Assembly: GCA_021769555.1 (NCBI GenBank)
Contig: JAETSR010000019.1
Span: 1 to 40,593, forward strand
Origin: Clostridiaceae bacterium
GTDB lineage: Bacteria > Bacillota > Clostridia > Oscillospirales > Acutalibacteraceae
DNA length: 40,593 bases
Reading direction: 5' to 3'
How positions within the stretch are numbered: the first letter of the stretch is position 1; every line of letters begins with the position of its first letter. The position numbers were made by a program, and so were the translations under genes. Below are positions 34,480 through 40,593 of this stretch, one piece after another. Under the pieces are notes generated by a model that was not told the origin of the DNA, made no database searches, and worked only from the letters and a program-made list of their open reading frames with translations.

Positions 34480-34884
34480 ATGGATTCAGAAAATATGCAA
34501 CGAATAAGCTTATATTTGGACAAAGGGCTGGTAAAACGAGCGGACAAATTTGCGAAAGAGCAAGGATTTTCTTCGCGGAATGAGCTGTTCACGCGGGCAG
34601 TTGAGAGCCTCATGGCAGATAATGCTTTGCAGGATAATGACGTCCTTGGTGACAAGCTGGCTGAGGCGGTCCTCAAATTGTCCGAGGACAACGCGAAAGC
34701 CATATCAAAGGGACTTTTCCGCTATGCGGTGCAGTTAGAAATGGTGATGCGTGTACTGGCAGAGCTTTCAGAATACACACCAGAACAGATAGAGAAAATG
34801 CGCCGCGAGGCCATAAACAATGTGCGCCGCACTCGTGGCAAAGTGAAACTTGAAGATATTTTAACTGGATATTACGACAATTGA
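34480..34884 (+). CDS. ribbon-helix-helix DNA-binding protein of the mobile segment (copy B)
   Basis: A 134-residue paralogue of the protein at 5944, about 90% identical, with mostly conservative changes (Lys/Arg, Ile/Val, Ser/Asn). The N-terminal RISLYLDKGLVKRADKFAKE pattern is that of a ribbon-helix-helix domain; the rest is helical with a basic tail. TGGAGG at 34468-34473 selects ATG 34480. The low ratio of drastic changes suggests both copies were under selection after duplication. It lies 127 bases before the intact integrase gene and may repress it or direct excision; the role is inferred from position. Confidence 0.82.
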   Translation: MDSENMQRISLYLDKGLVKRADKFAKEQGFSSRNELFTRAVESLMADNALQDNDVLGDKLAEAVLKLSEDNAKAISKGLFRYAVQLEMVMRVLAELSEYTPEQIEKMRREAINNVRRTRGKVKLEDILTGYYDN

Positions 34885-34888
34885 CCCC

Positions 34889-34916
34889 CTCAAAATTTGC
34901 GTCGCTAAACAAAGAA
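34889..34916 (+). repeat. 28-bp boundary repeat, copy 6
   Basis: CTCAAAATTTGCGTCGCTAA then ACAAAGAA, two changes from copy 1. It lies four bases after the ribbon-helix-helix stop and about 95 bases before the integrase start. Confidence 0.85.
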
Positions 34917-35011
34917 TACGGTCTTGAGAAAACCGAAAAAGTAAGAAAAATGTCAGTGGACTTTCGAGGCACGGTGTGGTATTGTGGTGTGCTGAGAAAG
35001 GAGGCCGATAT

Positions 35012-36166
35012 ATGGCAAAGAAAAGAGCAAACGGTGAGGGCAATATACGCAAGCGCAAAGACGGTCGCTGGGAAGGACGCTACACGGCAGGCTATGACCC
35101 CGCTACCGGCAAGCGCATCATCAAAAACGTGCTGGGAAAGACCCAGGCCGAGGTCAAGGAAAAGTTGACTGTGGCGATGGACGATACCAGAGATTTAGAC
35201 GTGTCTCGCTCCGATGACTACACGGTCGGCTCATGGCTGACGAACTGGTACACCCTCTACGCCAAGCCCAACGTGCGGGTATCAACCGCCGAATACTACC
35301 GTCGGAGCATCGAACTTCATGTGAACTCGAGAATCGGTGACATCAAGCTAAACAAATTGACCGGGCGCGACCTGCAAAAATTATATCAAGACCTCCGCGA
35401 AAACGGCAGATTGCGTGAAGCTCAAAAAGAAAAATCACCTGGTCTCAGCGCCTCCACCGTGCGTGGCATCCACCTCATACTCCACAACGCTTTGGACAGG
35501 GCAGTCAAGGAACGCCTAATCCAGCGCAACCCCACCGAGGACTGTATCGCCCCCAAACTGGAGAAAGAAGAGATGAAGTTCCTCCTCGCCGAGGACATGA
35601 AAGCTTATCTGGGCGAGGCTTACCGTCGCCACGTTCTACCGATGTTTTACCTAGAACTGGTCAGCGGCTTACGCAAAGGCGAACTGGTGGTGCTCCTCTG
35701 GTCAGACCTGGACGTTGCAAACCAGACCATCAGCGTCAGCAAGCAAGTCACCCGCGACGAGAACGGCAGCATCGTCATTACCCGGCCCAAGACAGAAACA
35801 TCCGTCAGGCTGGTGTCAATCCTGCAAAAGGCCGTGGAACTACTCCAACAAGAGCACCTCAAGCACCCGGACAACCCCTATATGTTCCCCTCCACGCGAA
35901 CTGGCGAGATGTACTACCCGGATTCAATCGTAACGCTCCACAAGCGAATATTAAAGTCAGCAGGATTGAGTTATATAAATTTCCACGCACTTCGTCACAC
36001 TTTTGCGACTACCGCACTACAAAACGGTATAGACGTAAAAACCGTCAGCAGTATGCTAGGCCACTACGACGCTGGGTTCACGCTGAGAACCTACACCCAC
36101 GCCACCCGCCAAAAACAAGAGCAAGCCGCAGAAAAGATGGGAAATTTTATGGATAAGGTCATGTGA
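35012..36166 (+). CDS. int: tyrosine site-specific integrase, intact
   Basis: A 384-residue Tn916-type integrase. An N-terminal AP2-like arm-binding domain (about 1-55; GEGNIRKRKDGRWEGRY) is followed by a SAM-like core-binding domain (about 68-175) and the catalytic domain (about 185-375). The catalytic set is complete: Arg221 (SGLRKGE), Lys260 (TRPKTE), His325 and Arg328 (HALRHTF), His351 (LGHYD) and the nucleophile Tyr361 (RTYTHAT). AAAGGAGG selects ATG 35012. It is the only undamaged one of three integrase copies in the window and could act in trans on the sites of all three mobile segments. Confidence 0.95.
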   Translation: MAKKRANGEGNIRKRKDGRWEGRYTAGYDPATGKRIIKNVLGKTQAEVKEKLTVAMDDTRDLDVSRSDDYTVGSWLTNWYTLYAKPNVRVSTAEYYRRSIELHVNSRIGDIKLNKLTGRDLQKLYQDLRENGRLREAQKEKSPGLSASTVRGIHLILHNALDRAVKERLIQRNPTEDCIAPKLEKEEMKFLLAEDMKAYLGEAYRRHVLPMFYLELVSGLRKGELVVLLWSDLDVANQTISVSKQVTRDENGSIVITRPKTETSVRLVSILQKAVELLQQEHLKHPDNPYMFPSTRTGEMYYPDSIVTLHKRILKSAGLSYINFHALRHTFATTALQNGIDVKTVSSMLGHYDAGFTLRTYTHATRQKQEQAAEKMGNFMDKVM

Positions 36167-36168
36167 AA

Positions 36169-36260
36169 GTGGGTCAAGTGAGAAAAACGGCTGGAACTTC
36201 CTCCCTGGAAGTATCCAGCCGTTTCCGTTTATTTCCGCGTGTGGGTCACGGTGTGGGTCA
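36169..36260 (+). repeat. GTGGGTCA repeats, left arm of copy B
   Basis: GTGGGTCA occurs at 36169, 36241 and 36253. The last two start 12 bases apart, as in the pair beyond the tRNA-Thr half (36729 and 36741). Candidate arm-type integrase binding sites. Confidence 0.6.
36185..36224 (+). terminator. integrase terminator hairpin
   Basis: AAACGGCTGGA pairs with TCCAGCCGTTT over 11 base pairs, starting 18 bases after the integrase stop and followed by CCGTTTATTT. A weaker version is at the same place after copy A2. Confidence 0.7.
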
Positions 36261-36388
36261 AGACAAAAGGCAGACAAATCCGCGCCGAACCACGCCAAAC
36301 AGGACAATGAGAAAATATCCGCTATATCCATTTTATATGCAGAACCCGAGTGAAGTCAACAGTCAAGGCAATTCGTATAAACACAACA

Positions 36389-36417
36389 AAAGCCTCGCAT
36401 ATTTCATGCAAGGCTTT
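36389..36417 (-). terminator. terminator after tRNA-Tyr, copy B
   Basis: AAAGCCTTGCAT pairs with ATGCGAGGCTTT on the minus strand and is followed by TGTTGTG. It ends the tRNA transcript six bases after the encoded CCA. Confidence 0.78.
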
Positions 36418-36422
36418 GTCAA

Positions 36423-36507
36423 TGGTGGGGGAGAGTGGATTCGAACCACTGAAGTCGTCGACAACAGATTTACAGTCTGCCCCCTTTGGCCACTCGGGAA
36501 CTCCCCC
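36423..36507 (-). tRNA. tRNA-Tyr(GTA), copy B, intact
   Basis: An 85-base class II tRNA with encoded CCA. The acceptor stem GGGGGAG/CTCCCCC is perfect, the anticodon loop is CTGTAAA (GTA), the variable arm is long, and the T-loop is TTCGAAT. It lies inside the mobile segment between the integrase and the tRNA-Thr half, so this tRNA is carried by the element. Confidence 0.95.
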
Positions 36508-36569
36508 ATAAATTATGAAATTTTATACAAGGCTTGTCCGGCCTCATCCTCGGGCCGGACCACCCAGTT

Positions 36570-36614
36570 TGGAGCTGGTGAACGGACTCGAACCCCTGAC
36601 CTGCTGATTACAAA
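36570..36614 (-). pseudogene. tRNA-Thr(TGT) 3' half, copy B
   Basis: Same 3' half as at 11560-11604, from anticodon loop TTTGTAA to TCCA. The 5' half is replaced by unrelated sequence starting exactly at the loop. A GTCCGGCC…GGCCGGAC hairpin separates it from tRNA-Tyr. It is the likely crossover core carried by the element. Confidence 0.87.
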
Positions 36615-36728
36615 CAGTGTGGGGGGCGGCTTTTCAGCGACATTACGGCATTTCTGGGCCTTTCCGCTCCACCATAGCGCGGCATATGACCCTGAATTTT
36701 CCACTGTGTCCACACAGTTTTTTCGCGT

Positions 36729-36748
36729 GTGGGTCAGGGTGTGGGTCA
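36729..36748 (+). repeat. GTGGGTCA pair, right arm of copy B
   Basis: Two exact GTGGGTCA octamers at 36729 and 36741, 12 bases apart, beyond the tRNA-Thr break. Confidence 0.6.
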
Positions 36749-36797
36749 GATAGAAAAACAATGCGGAGAAATTCCTCACACCAGTCCCAAAAGCAAC

Positions 36798-36825
36798 CTC
36801 AAAATCTGCGCCGCTAAACAAAGAA
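36798..36825 (+). repeat. 28-bp boundary repeat, copy 7 (right end of segment B)
   Basis: CTCAAAATCTGCGCCGCTAA then ACAAAGAA. It ends 20 bases before the stop codon of the convergent xylulokinase gene. Confidence 0.85.
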
Positions 36826-36844
36826 GAACCTCCGCAGCAAAAGG

Positions 36845-38335
36845 CTACCGCGCGCTTAATAATCCCTTTGTGCTCTCATACAGCTCCTGGAACCGCCAGC
36901 GGTTTTCCTGGTAAAGCGCTGTGTGGGCTGGGACTGGCATTGTTACCTGCTCAGCCAGCTTAACAATTTCCTCCACCGCCTGGGCCGTGTCTTTGTACCA
37001 CCCCAGCCCCACCGCCGCCATCATGGCCGCGCCGGTGCAGGCTTCCTCTGTGGTTTTCGTGGTATAGACCGGCACGCCGAACATATCCGCCAAGATCTGC
37101 CGCCAGAGCCGCCCTTTCGCGCCGCCCCCGGATGCGATGAGCCGGGAAACCGGCAAGCCAAGCTGCCCCATGATCTCCATACACTCATACAGGTTATAGG
37201 CTACGCCCTCCATCACCGAGCGGATGAGGTGCCCCTGCCCGTGCTTCATAGCCAGCCCGAAGAAGATGCCCTTCGCGTCCGGGTTCAGATGAGGGTTCCG
37301 TTCTCCGGCCAAATAGGGAAGAAAGAGTAGCCCCTCCGAACCGGCTGGGACGGCTTCGGCGGCCTTGAGGAATGTTTCGAAATCGGCCTGGTTTTGTAGC
37401 GCCTGTCCCTTCAGCCAGTTTAAGGCGCTGCCACCGTTGAGGGTGCCGCATTGCAGATACCAGGCGCCTTTCGCGGCGTGGCAGAAAGTCTGGGAGCGCA
37501 GAGCTTTGTCGTACATCGGGCGGTCTGCGGCTGCCAGAATCTGCGCGCCCGTACCGATATTGCAGGCGTAAGACCCCGGGAAAATCACGCCGTTGCCCAC
37601 CAGCTGCATAGCGGAATCCGCCCCGCCTGCCGCAAGAGGCGTCCCCGGCAAAAGGCCGGTCTCCCCCGCCGCAACAGCTGTGACCGTTCCGCACACATCC
37701 CAGGACTTCACCACAGGAGGGAAGATGGCCGGGTCTATGCCCAGCTTTTCCAGCAGTTCACCGCACCAGCGCCTTTCCGCCACCCAAAATGTCAAGGAAG
37801 CGGAGGCATCTGTTTCGTCGGTAAACACCTCCCCGCACAGCCGGTACCGCAGGTAGTCCTTGGGCAGCATGACAGAGTGAACCTGCTCAAATAATGCTGG
37901 TTTATGCCGCTTTAACCATAAAAGAGAGCAGATCAAGGAGCCAGGGATAGGGCGGTTCATCAGCATCCCGTCAAACCCGTTTTCCTCCGCAATTTTTTGA
38001 AGCTCCGCGCTCTCCTGCCCGGAGCGCTGATCCATCCATATGATAGCCGGGCAAACGGGCTTTCCGTCCTCACCCAGCGCCACCAGCCCGTGCATCTGCC
38101 CGGAAAACCCGATCCCTTTGACCTGACCGCCGGACGCGCCGCAGACACCCAGGACTTCCGCTGCGGCGGCCTTGGCAGCCTCCCACCACTCCTCCGGGTC
38201 CTGCTCCGCCCAGCCCAGGGTTGGGATGGAGATTCCATATTTCTTGCTGACTGCGCCCGCCAGCCTGCCCGAGCGCTCCAACAGCGCCGCCTTGACGGAG
38301 GATGTCCCTATATCAATACCCATGGTATATTCCAT
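36845..38335 (-). CDS. xylB: xylulokinase
   Basis: A 496-residue FGGY-family kinase that phosphorylates D-xylulose for the pentose phosphate pathway. The N-terminal phosphate loop is MGIDIGTSSVKAALL. SGQMHG at 78-83 is characteristic of xylulokinase. The catalytic Asp is Asp240 in AAGGADSAM, and the C-terminal ATP site has ASGGGAKGRLWRQILAD. AAGGGGA lies seven bases before the start. Its start overlaps the TetR gene by 23 bases, so it is the last gene of the minus-strand operon. No xylose isomerase is visible in the window. Confidence 0.92.
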   Translation of the reverse strand: MEYTMGIDIGTSSVKAALLERSGRLAGAVSKKYGISIPTLGWAEQDPEEWWEAAKAAAAEVLGVCGASGGQVKGIGFSGQMHGLVALGEDGKPVCPAIIWMDQRSGQESAELQKIAEENGFDGMLMNRPIPGSLICSLLWLKRHKPALFEQVHSVMLPKDYLRYRLCGEVFTDETDASASLTFWVAERRWCGELLEKLGIDPAIFPPVVKSWDVCGTVTAVAAGETGLLPGTPLAAGGADSAMQLVGNGVIFPGSYACNIGTGAQILAAADRPMYDKALRSQTFCHAAKGAWYLQCGTLNGGSALNWLKGQALQNQADFETFLKAAEAVPAGSEGLLFLPYLAGERNPHLNPDAKGIFFGLAMKHGQGHLIRSVMEGVAYNLYECMEIMGQLGLPVSRLIASGGGAKGRLWRQILADMFGVPVYTTKTTEEACTGAAMMAAVGLGWYKDTAQAVEEIVKLAEQVTMPVPAHTALYQENRWRFQELYESTKGLLSAR

Positions 38336-38939
38336 TGAAAAGTCCCCTTTTTGCTTGCAGGCCCTCTGGCCCGGTTATATTTCGCATAATGATGTCCGCA
38401 ATATCCTCAACGCTCTCCCGGCAGTCATTTTTCAGCCATTCCATCACCAGGGCGGTAATGCCGTGGATATAGAACGTCATAGTATACCGCCGTTCCTGAG
38501 ACGGCACTTGAAAGCGTTCCATGATAGGGTCAAATATATGCCGGAACATTTTCTCATAATGACTCTGCAAGTTCAACACAGCAGCCTGCTCCATAGAGAT
38601 CCGGAACAGCCTTTTATTGTCCCGAATATAGCTGAGGTATGGCAAAAGGCGGCTGGGCTCAATAAAAAGCAGTTCTTCCAGGGGGCTGTTCTCGATATCC
38701 GGCAGGCCCGGCTCCTTCTCAAAGTGCCGGGAAAAGTTCCCCATGATATACTCCACGCTCTCGTTCAGCAGGTCAGCCATCGTCTCATAATGCAGATAAA
38801 AGGTGGAGCGGTGCACCCCCGCCCGCTGGCATATCTCCTTGACCGTGATGTACTGAAACTCCTTTTCAGCCAGCAGGCCGATAAATGCCTCGTCCATTTT
38901 CACCGCCGTGCTGAAATATTTGCTCTCCGAGCGGTTCAT
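38313..38939 (-). CDS. TetR/AcrR-family regulator (DhaS/YfiR-like)
   Basis: A 208-residue regulator. The N-terminal helix-turn-helix reads ITVKEICQRAGVHRSTFYLHYETMADLLNE (about 31-60), a strong TetR pattern. The C-terminal domain resembles the TetR_C_33/DhaS-type domain (FYIHGITALVMEWLKND near 160-176). AAGGAG eight bases upstream selects ATG 38939 over one 75 bases further up. It lies between a membrane-protein gene (five bases upstream) and xylulokinase (overlapping), so it is likely autoregulated with the operon. It could respond to a small metabolite; the ligand is unknown. Confidence 0.88.
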   Translation of the reverse strand: MNRSESKYFSTAVKMDEAFIGLLAEKEFQYITVKEICQRAGVHRSTFYLHYETMADLLNESVEYIMGNFSRHFEKEPGLPDIENSPLEELLFIEPSRLLPYLSYIRDNKRLFRISMEQAAVLNLQSHYEKMFRHIFDPIMERFQVPSQERRYTMTFYIHGITALVMEWLKNDCRESVEDIADIIMRNITGPEGLQAKRGLFNGIYHGY

Positions 38940-38944
38940 TGGCC

Positions 38945-39850
38945 TTACTCCTTTCGTGTCATGCGGCGGCTGTGAACGATCATATAGACTGCCGCCGCAA
39001 TCACCAGTGCACAAACGCCAGCGCCGGTAATTGCGTTCATCTGCCGCCGGAAACCGCTGTCATTTTCTCCAAACTGGCTAATCATGGCAGTCTGCAAGCC
39101 CAGCAGAGACATAGCTGCAGAGATAAAGCTGACAGCTTTTCCTGCCAGCAGGATGGGACTGTCCATCTTCCGAAAACGATGAAGGTTCACCACCGAGTGG
39201 GCTGTCATGTAAAAAGTATACATCGCCGAAAGATAAATGACAAGCCCCGGGTAGGCAAATCCGGAATTTGTCCGCACCATCAACACCACCATGCCGCTCA
39301 TGGGAATGTTCAGTAAAAGCAGCAGACAGCCTGTGGTCTGATAGCAGCGCCACTCATAGGCGGGCGTGTCCGCGCCGCCGGGCCGTTTTCGGTAACGAAT
39401 GGCAAGATATGCCCGCAGAGCGCCCAGCATGAGATAGTATACCGCCAGGGAGATAAACCAGGTAGAGGCATACCTTACACCCAGTACAGCCCGGAACACC
39501 GTGTACAGGAAGTTTACCGCCATGCTCTGGTACAGGCTGATTCGCGCTCGGAACGCCCGGTCGTCCAAATATTTTGCGCCGAAGGTTGTTTTGTGCAGTA
39601 CTTCAAATAACCGGCTGTGCTCCTTAAAGTAGCGGGCACGTTTGCGCAGCGCAGCCTGGATTCTCGGCAGCGCGGCGATGTTCACCGCAAGAGCATAAGC
39701 GGACAACAGGTAGGCAAGATAGGCCAGCGGCCCGGCCTGCCCCATGCCGAACGCCCAGGCCAGCCCGCCATACCCCGCCAGGGAAACTAGCGTGACCGCC
39801 CAGCCGGGCGGGAACAGCAGTCGCGCGAAGATAGCTTTCAGCCGGTTCAT
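38945..39850 (-). CDS. multi-pass membrane protein of unknown function
   Basis: A 301-residue protein with about eight hydrophobic segments (for example WAVTLVSLAGYGGLAWAFG, ISLAVYYLMLGALRAYLAI, GAGVCALVIAAAVYMIVH). No signal peptide or enzyme motif is recognised. Conserved-looking polar features include FEVLHKTTFGAKYLDDRAFRARI between segments. Its start overlaps the stop of the preceding small membrane-protein gene by four bases and the TetR gene follows five bases later, so all are one operon. It may be the regulated membrane protein of the TetR switch. Confidence 0.8.
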   Translation of the reverse strand: MNRLKAIFARLLFPPGWAVTLVSLAGYGGLAWAFGMGQAGPLAYLAYLLSAYALAVNIAALPRIQAALRKRARYFKEHSRLFEVLHKTTFGAKYLDDRAFRARISLYQSMAVNFLYTVFRAVLGVRYASTWFISLAVYYLMLGALRAYLAIRYRKRPGGADTPAYEWRCYQTTGCLLLLLNIPMSGMVVLMVRTNSGFAYPGLVIYLSAMYTFYMTAHSVVNLHRFRKMDSPILLAGKAVSFISAAMSLLGLQTAMISQFGENDSGFRRQMNAITGAGVCALVIAAAVYMIVHSRRMTRKE

Positions 39851-40206
39851 TCGCCCCGCTCGCTGATTTCCTTGGCAAGCTCCACGATTTCAAAGGCGTA
39901 CTTTTTCTTACCCTTTTCCATCAGGCGCTTGTAAATGGGGTAGTTCACTCCTGCCCCAAGCATACCCACCAGGCCGATGGCAATACCGGCTGCCATAGAC
40001 AGGATTCCTCCAGAACCGATCTGCCCCATGCAGAGGCACATCCCCACGCCCATCACCAGCGCGGAGGCAATACCGAAAGTGTAGCCGAAAATGGTGGCGG
40101 GCAGCTTGGCCCGGGCATCCAGCTTTTTCAGGGCAACCACTTTGGAGGTGTCCTTGGGGGCGTACTCGTTGACCAGTTGTTCGGCATAGATTTTGTCTGT
40201 GTTCAT
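39847..40206 (-). CDS. small membrane protein of unknown function
   Basis: A 119-residue protein. A soluble N-terminus (NEYAPKDTSKVVALKKLDARAK) is followed by two hydrophobic hairpins (about 38-58 and 67-88) with GxxxG-like glycines, then a basic C-terminus (KRLMEKGKKKYAFEIVELAKEISERGE). AAAGGAG selects ATG 40206 rather than a much longer upstream frame. It is the first gene of the four-gene operon and overlaps the next by ATGA. The AP-x-D-T-S-K-V-x-A-L-K-K-L-D-x-x-A-K start is typical of dihydropteridine reductase-like small membrane proteins of Firmicutes; function is unproven. Confidence 0.78.
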   Translation of the reverse strand: MNTDKIYAEQLVNEYAPKDTSKVVALKKLDARAKLPATIFGYTFGIASALVMGVGMCLCMGQIGSGGILSMAAGIAIGLVGMLGAGVNYPIYKRLMEKGKKKYAFEIVELAKEISERGE

Positions 40207-40394
40207 AAAGTCAGCTCCTTTTGTTTTTATGACTTTATGATATAGCATATGGCGGGCAATGGGAACGACACGGATAGAGTTTTGTGTCGATTTCAAAATT
40301 TTTCTCTGCCATCCCATAGATGTTACGTTAAGTATGCCATGGACAGGAGGGGTTGTCAAGCAGGAGTTAGCCCAAACCATATTTCAAAATTCCA

Positions 40395-40423
40395 TTGCAA
40401 TCATCATTCTCCCATGCTATAAT
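40395..40423 (+). promoter_or_regulatory. promoter reading into the right-edge repeat
   Basis: TTGCAA (40395-40400) and TATAAT (40418-40423) are separated by exactly 17 bases. It points rightward, away from the xylB operon, through repeat R2 and toward the window edge. A gene probably begins just outside. Confidence 0.75.
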
Positions 40424-40489
40424 TCGGACACTATATAAAATTTCAAAACAAATTTACTGCCCTAAAAGGTGCGCAGCCAGAAAGCGCTG

Positions 40490-40593
40490 TCGGCCCCTGT
40501 GGGGGCCGTGTTGGGCGATTTGGGCCGGCGGTCGAGGTAGAACACGGCAAACACAGTTAAGCGCGGTGTGAGGCCATTTGTGGCGATTTGTGA
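40490..40593 (+). repeat. dispersed ~95-bp repeat, copy R2
   Basis: Matches R1 at 4962-5055 with the same opening hairpin (GGCCCC-TGT-GGGGGCC) and closing TGAGGCCATTTGTGGC, in the same orientation. It is cut by the window end. It lies about 65 bases downstream of a strong promoter, so it is probably a transcribed leader, as R1 seems to be for the YkgJ-like gene. Confidence 0.65.

Noticed and set aside
4962-40593. CRISPR array made by the seven 28-bp repeats
   Set aside because: The copies are kilobases apart with genes between them, not at regular 30-40 base spacing, and no cas genes are present.

Overview
The window looks like a piece of a gut Clostridia chromosome, probably Oscillospiraceae/Ruminococcaceae-like. 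The signs are fairly high GC, strong AGGAGG-type ribosome binding sites, LytTR/GHKL and YesM/YesN two-component systems, LplABC-type sugar uptake, and many glycoside hydrolases interrupted by decayed mobile DNA. The taxon is an inference from these family signatures; no rRNA is present.

Layout. (1) 1-5.6 kb: a minus-strand LytTR regulator / GHKL kinase pair with the start of a third gene at the left edge; divergently, an MBL-fold hydrolase, an AraC regulator, a DUF2000 protein and a small ORF ending in a terminator; then a YkgJ-like cysteine-cluster gene broken by one in-frame stop. (2) 5.6-11.8 kb: a composite mobile segment with a ribbon-helix-helix gene, two broken tyrosine integrases, tRNA-Tyr plus a tRNA-Thr 3' half, remnants of a serine recombinase, an IS200-like transposase and a relaxase, and, intact among them, a two-gene operon of a small membrane protein and a HELTH zinc metallopeptidase. 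(3) 11.8-21 kb: an AraC regulator divergent from a tight GH3 / GPH transporter / GH5 / GH78 operon, ending in a GH5 remnant. (4) 21.1-21.6 kb: a 0.45-kb mini-segment sharing ends with the larger mobile segments and holding a DUF6076 fragment. (5) 21.6-34 kb: a minus-strand rhamnosidase-like enzyme and YesN/YesM pair, divergent from an LplA/B/C-type transporter and a GH127-esterase fusion. (6) 34.2-36.8 kb: the most complete copy of the mobile segment (ribbon-helix-helix gene, intact integrase, tRNA-Tyr, tRNA-Thr 3' half). (7) 36.8-40.2 kb: a minus-strand operon of two membrane proteins, a TetR regulator and xylulokinase.

How it fits together. The sugar genes form separate units, each with its own regulator, suited to removing rhamnose, arabinofuranose and glucose from plant glycosides, importing the products and feeding them into pentose metabolism. 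The three related mobile segments all sit where a plus-strand gene tail faces a minus-strand gene tail, at the seams between these units. They share a left end and a 28-bp repeat found seven times in the window.

The strongest leads are: (a) the membrane protein plus metallopeptidase operon carried inside the mobile segment, a candidate conflict or defence module; (b) the recombinase/repeat family at the module seams; and (c) an apparently unsplit attP-like structure, with a tRNA-Thr half ending at the anticodon loop between paired GTGGGTCA repeats.
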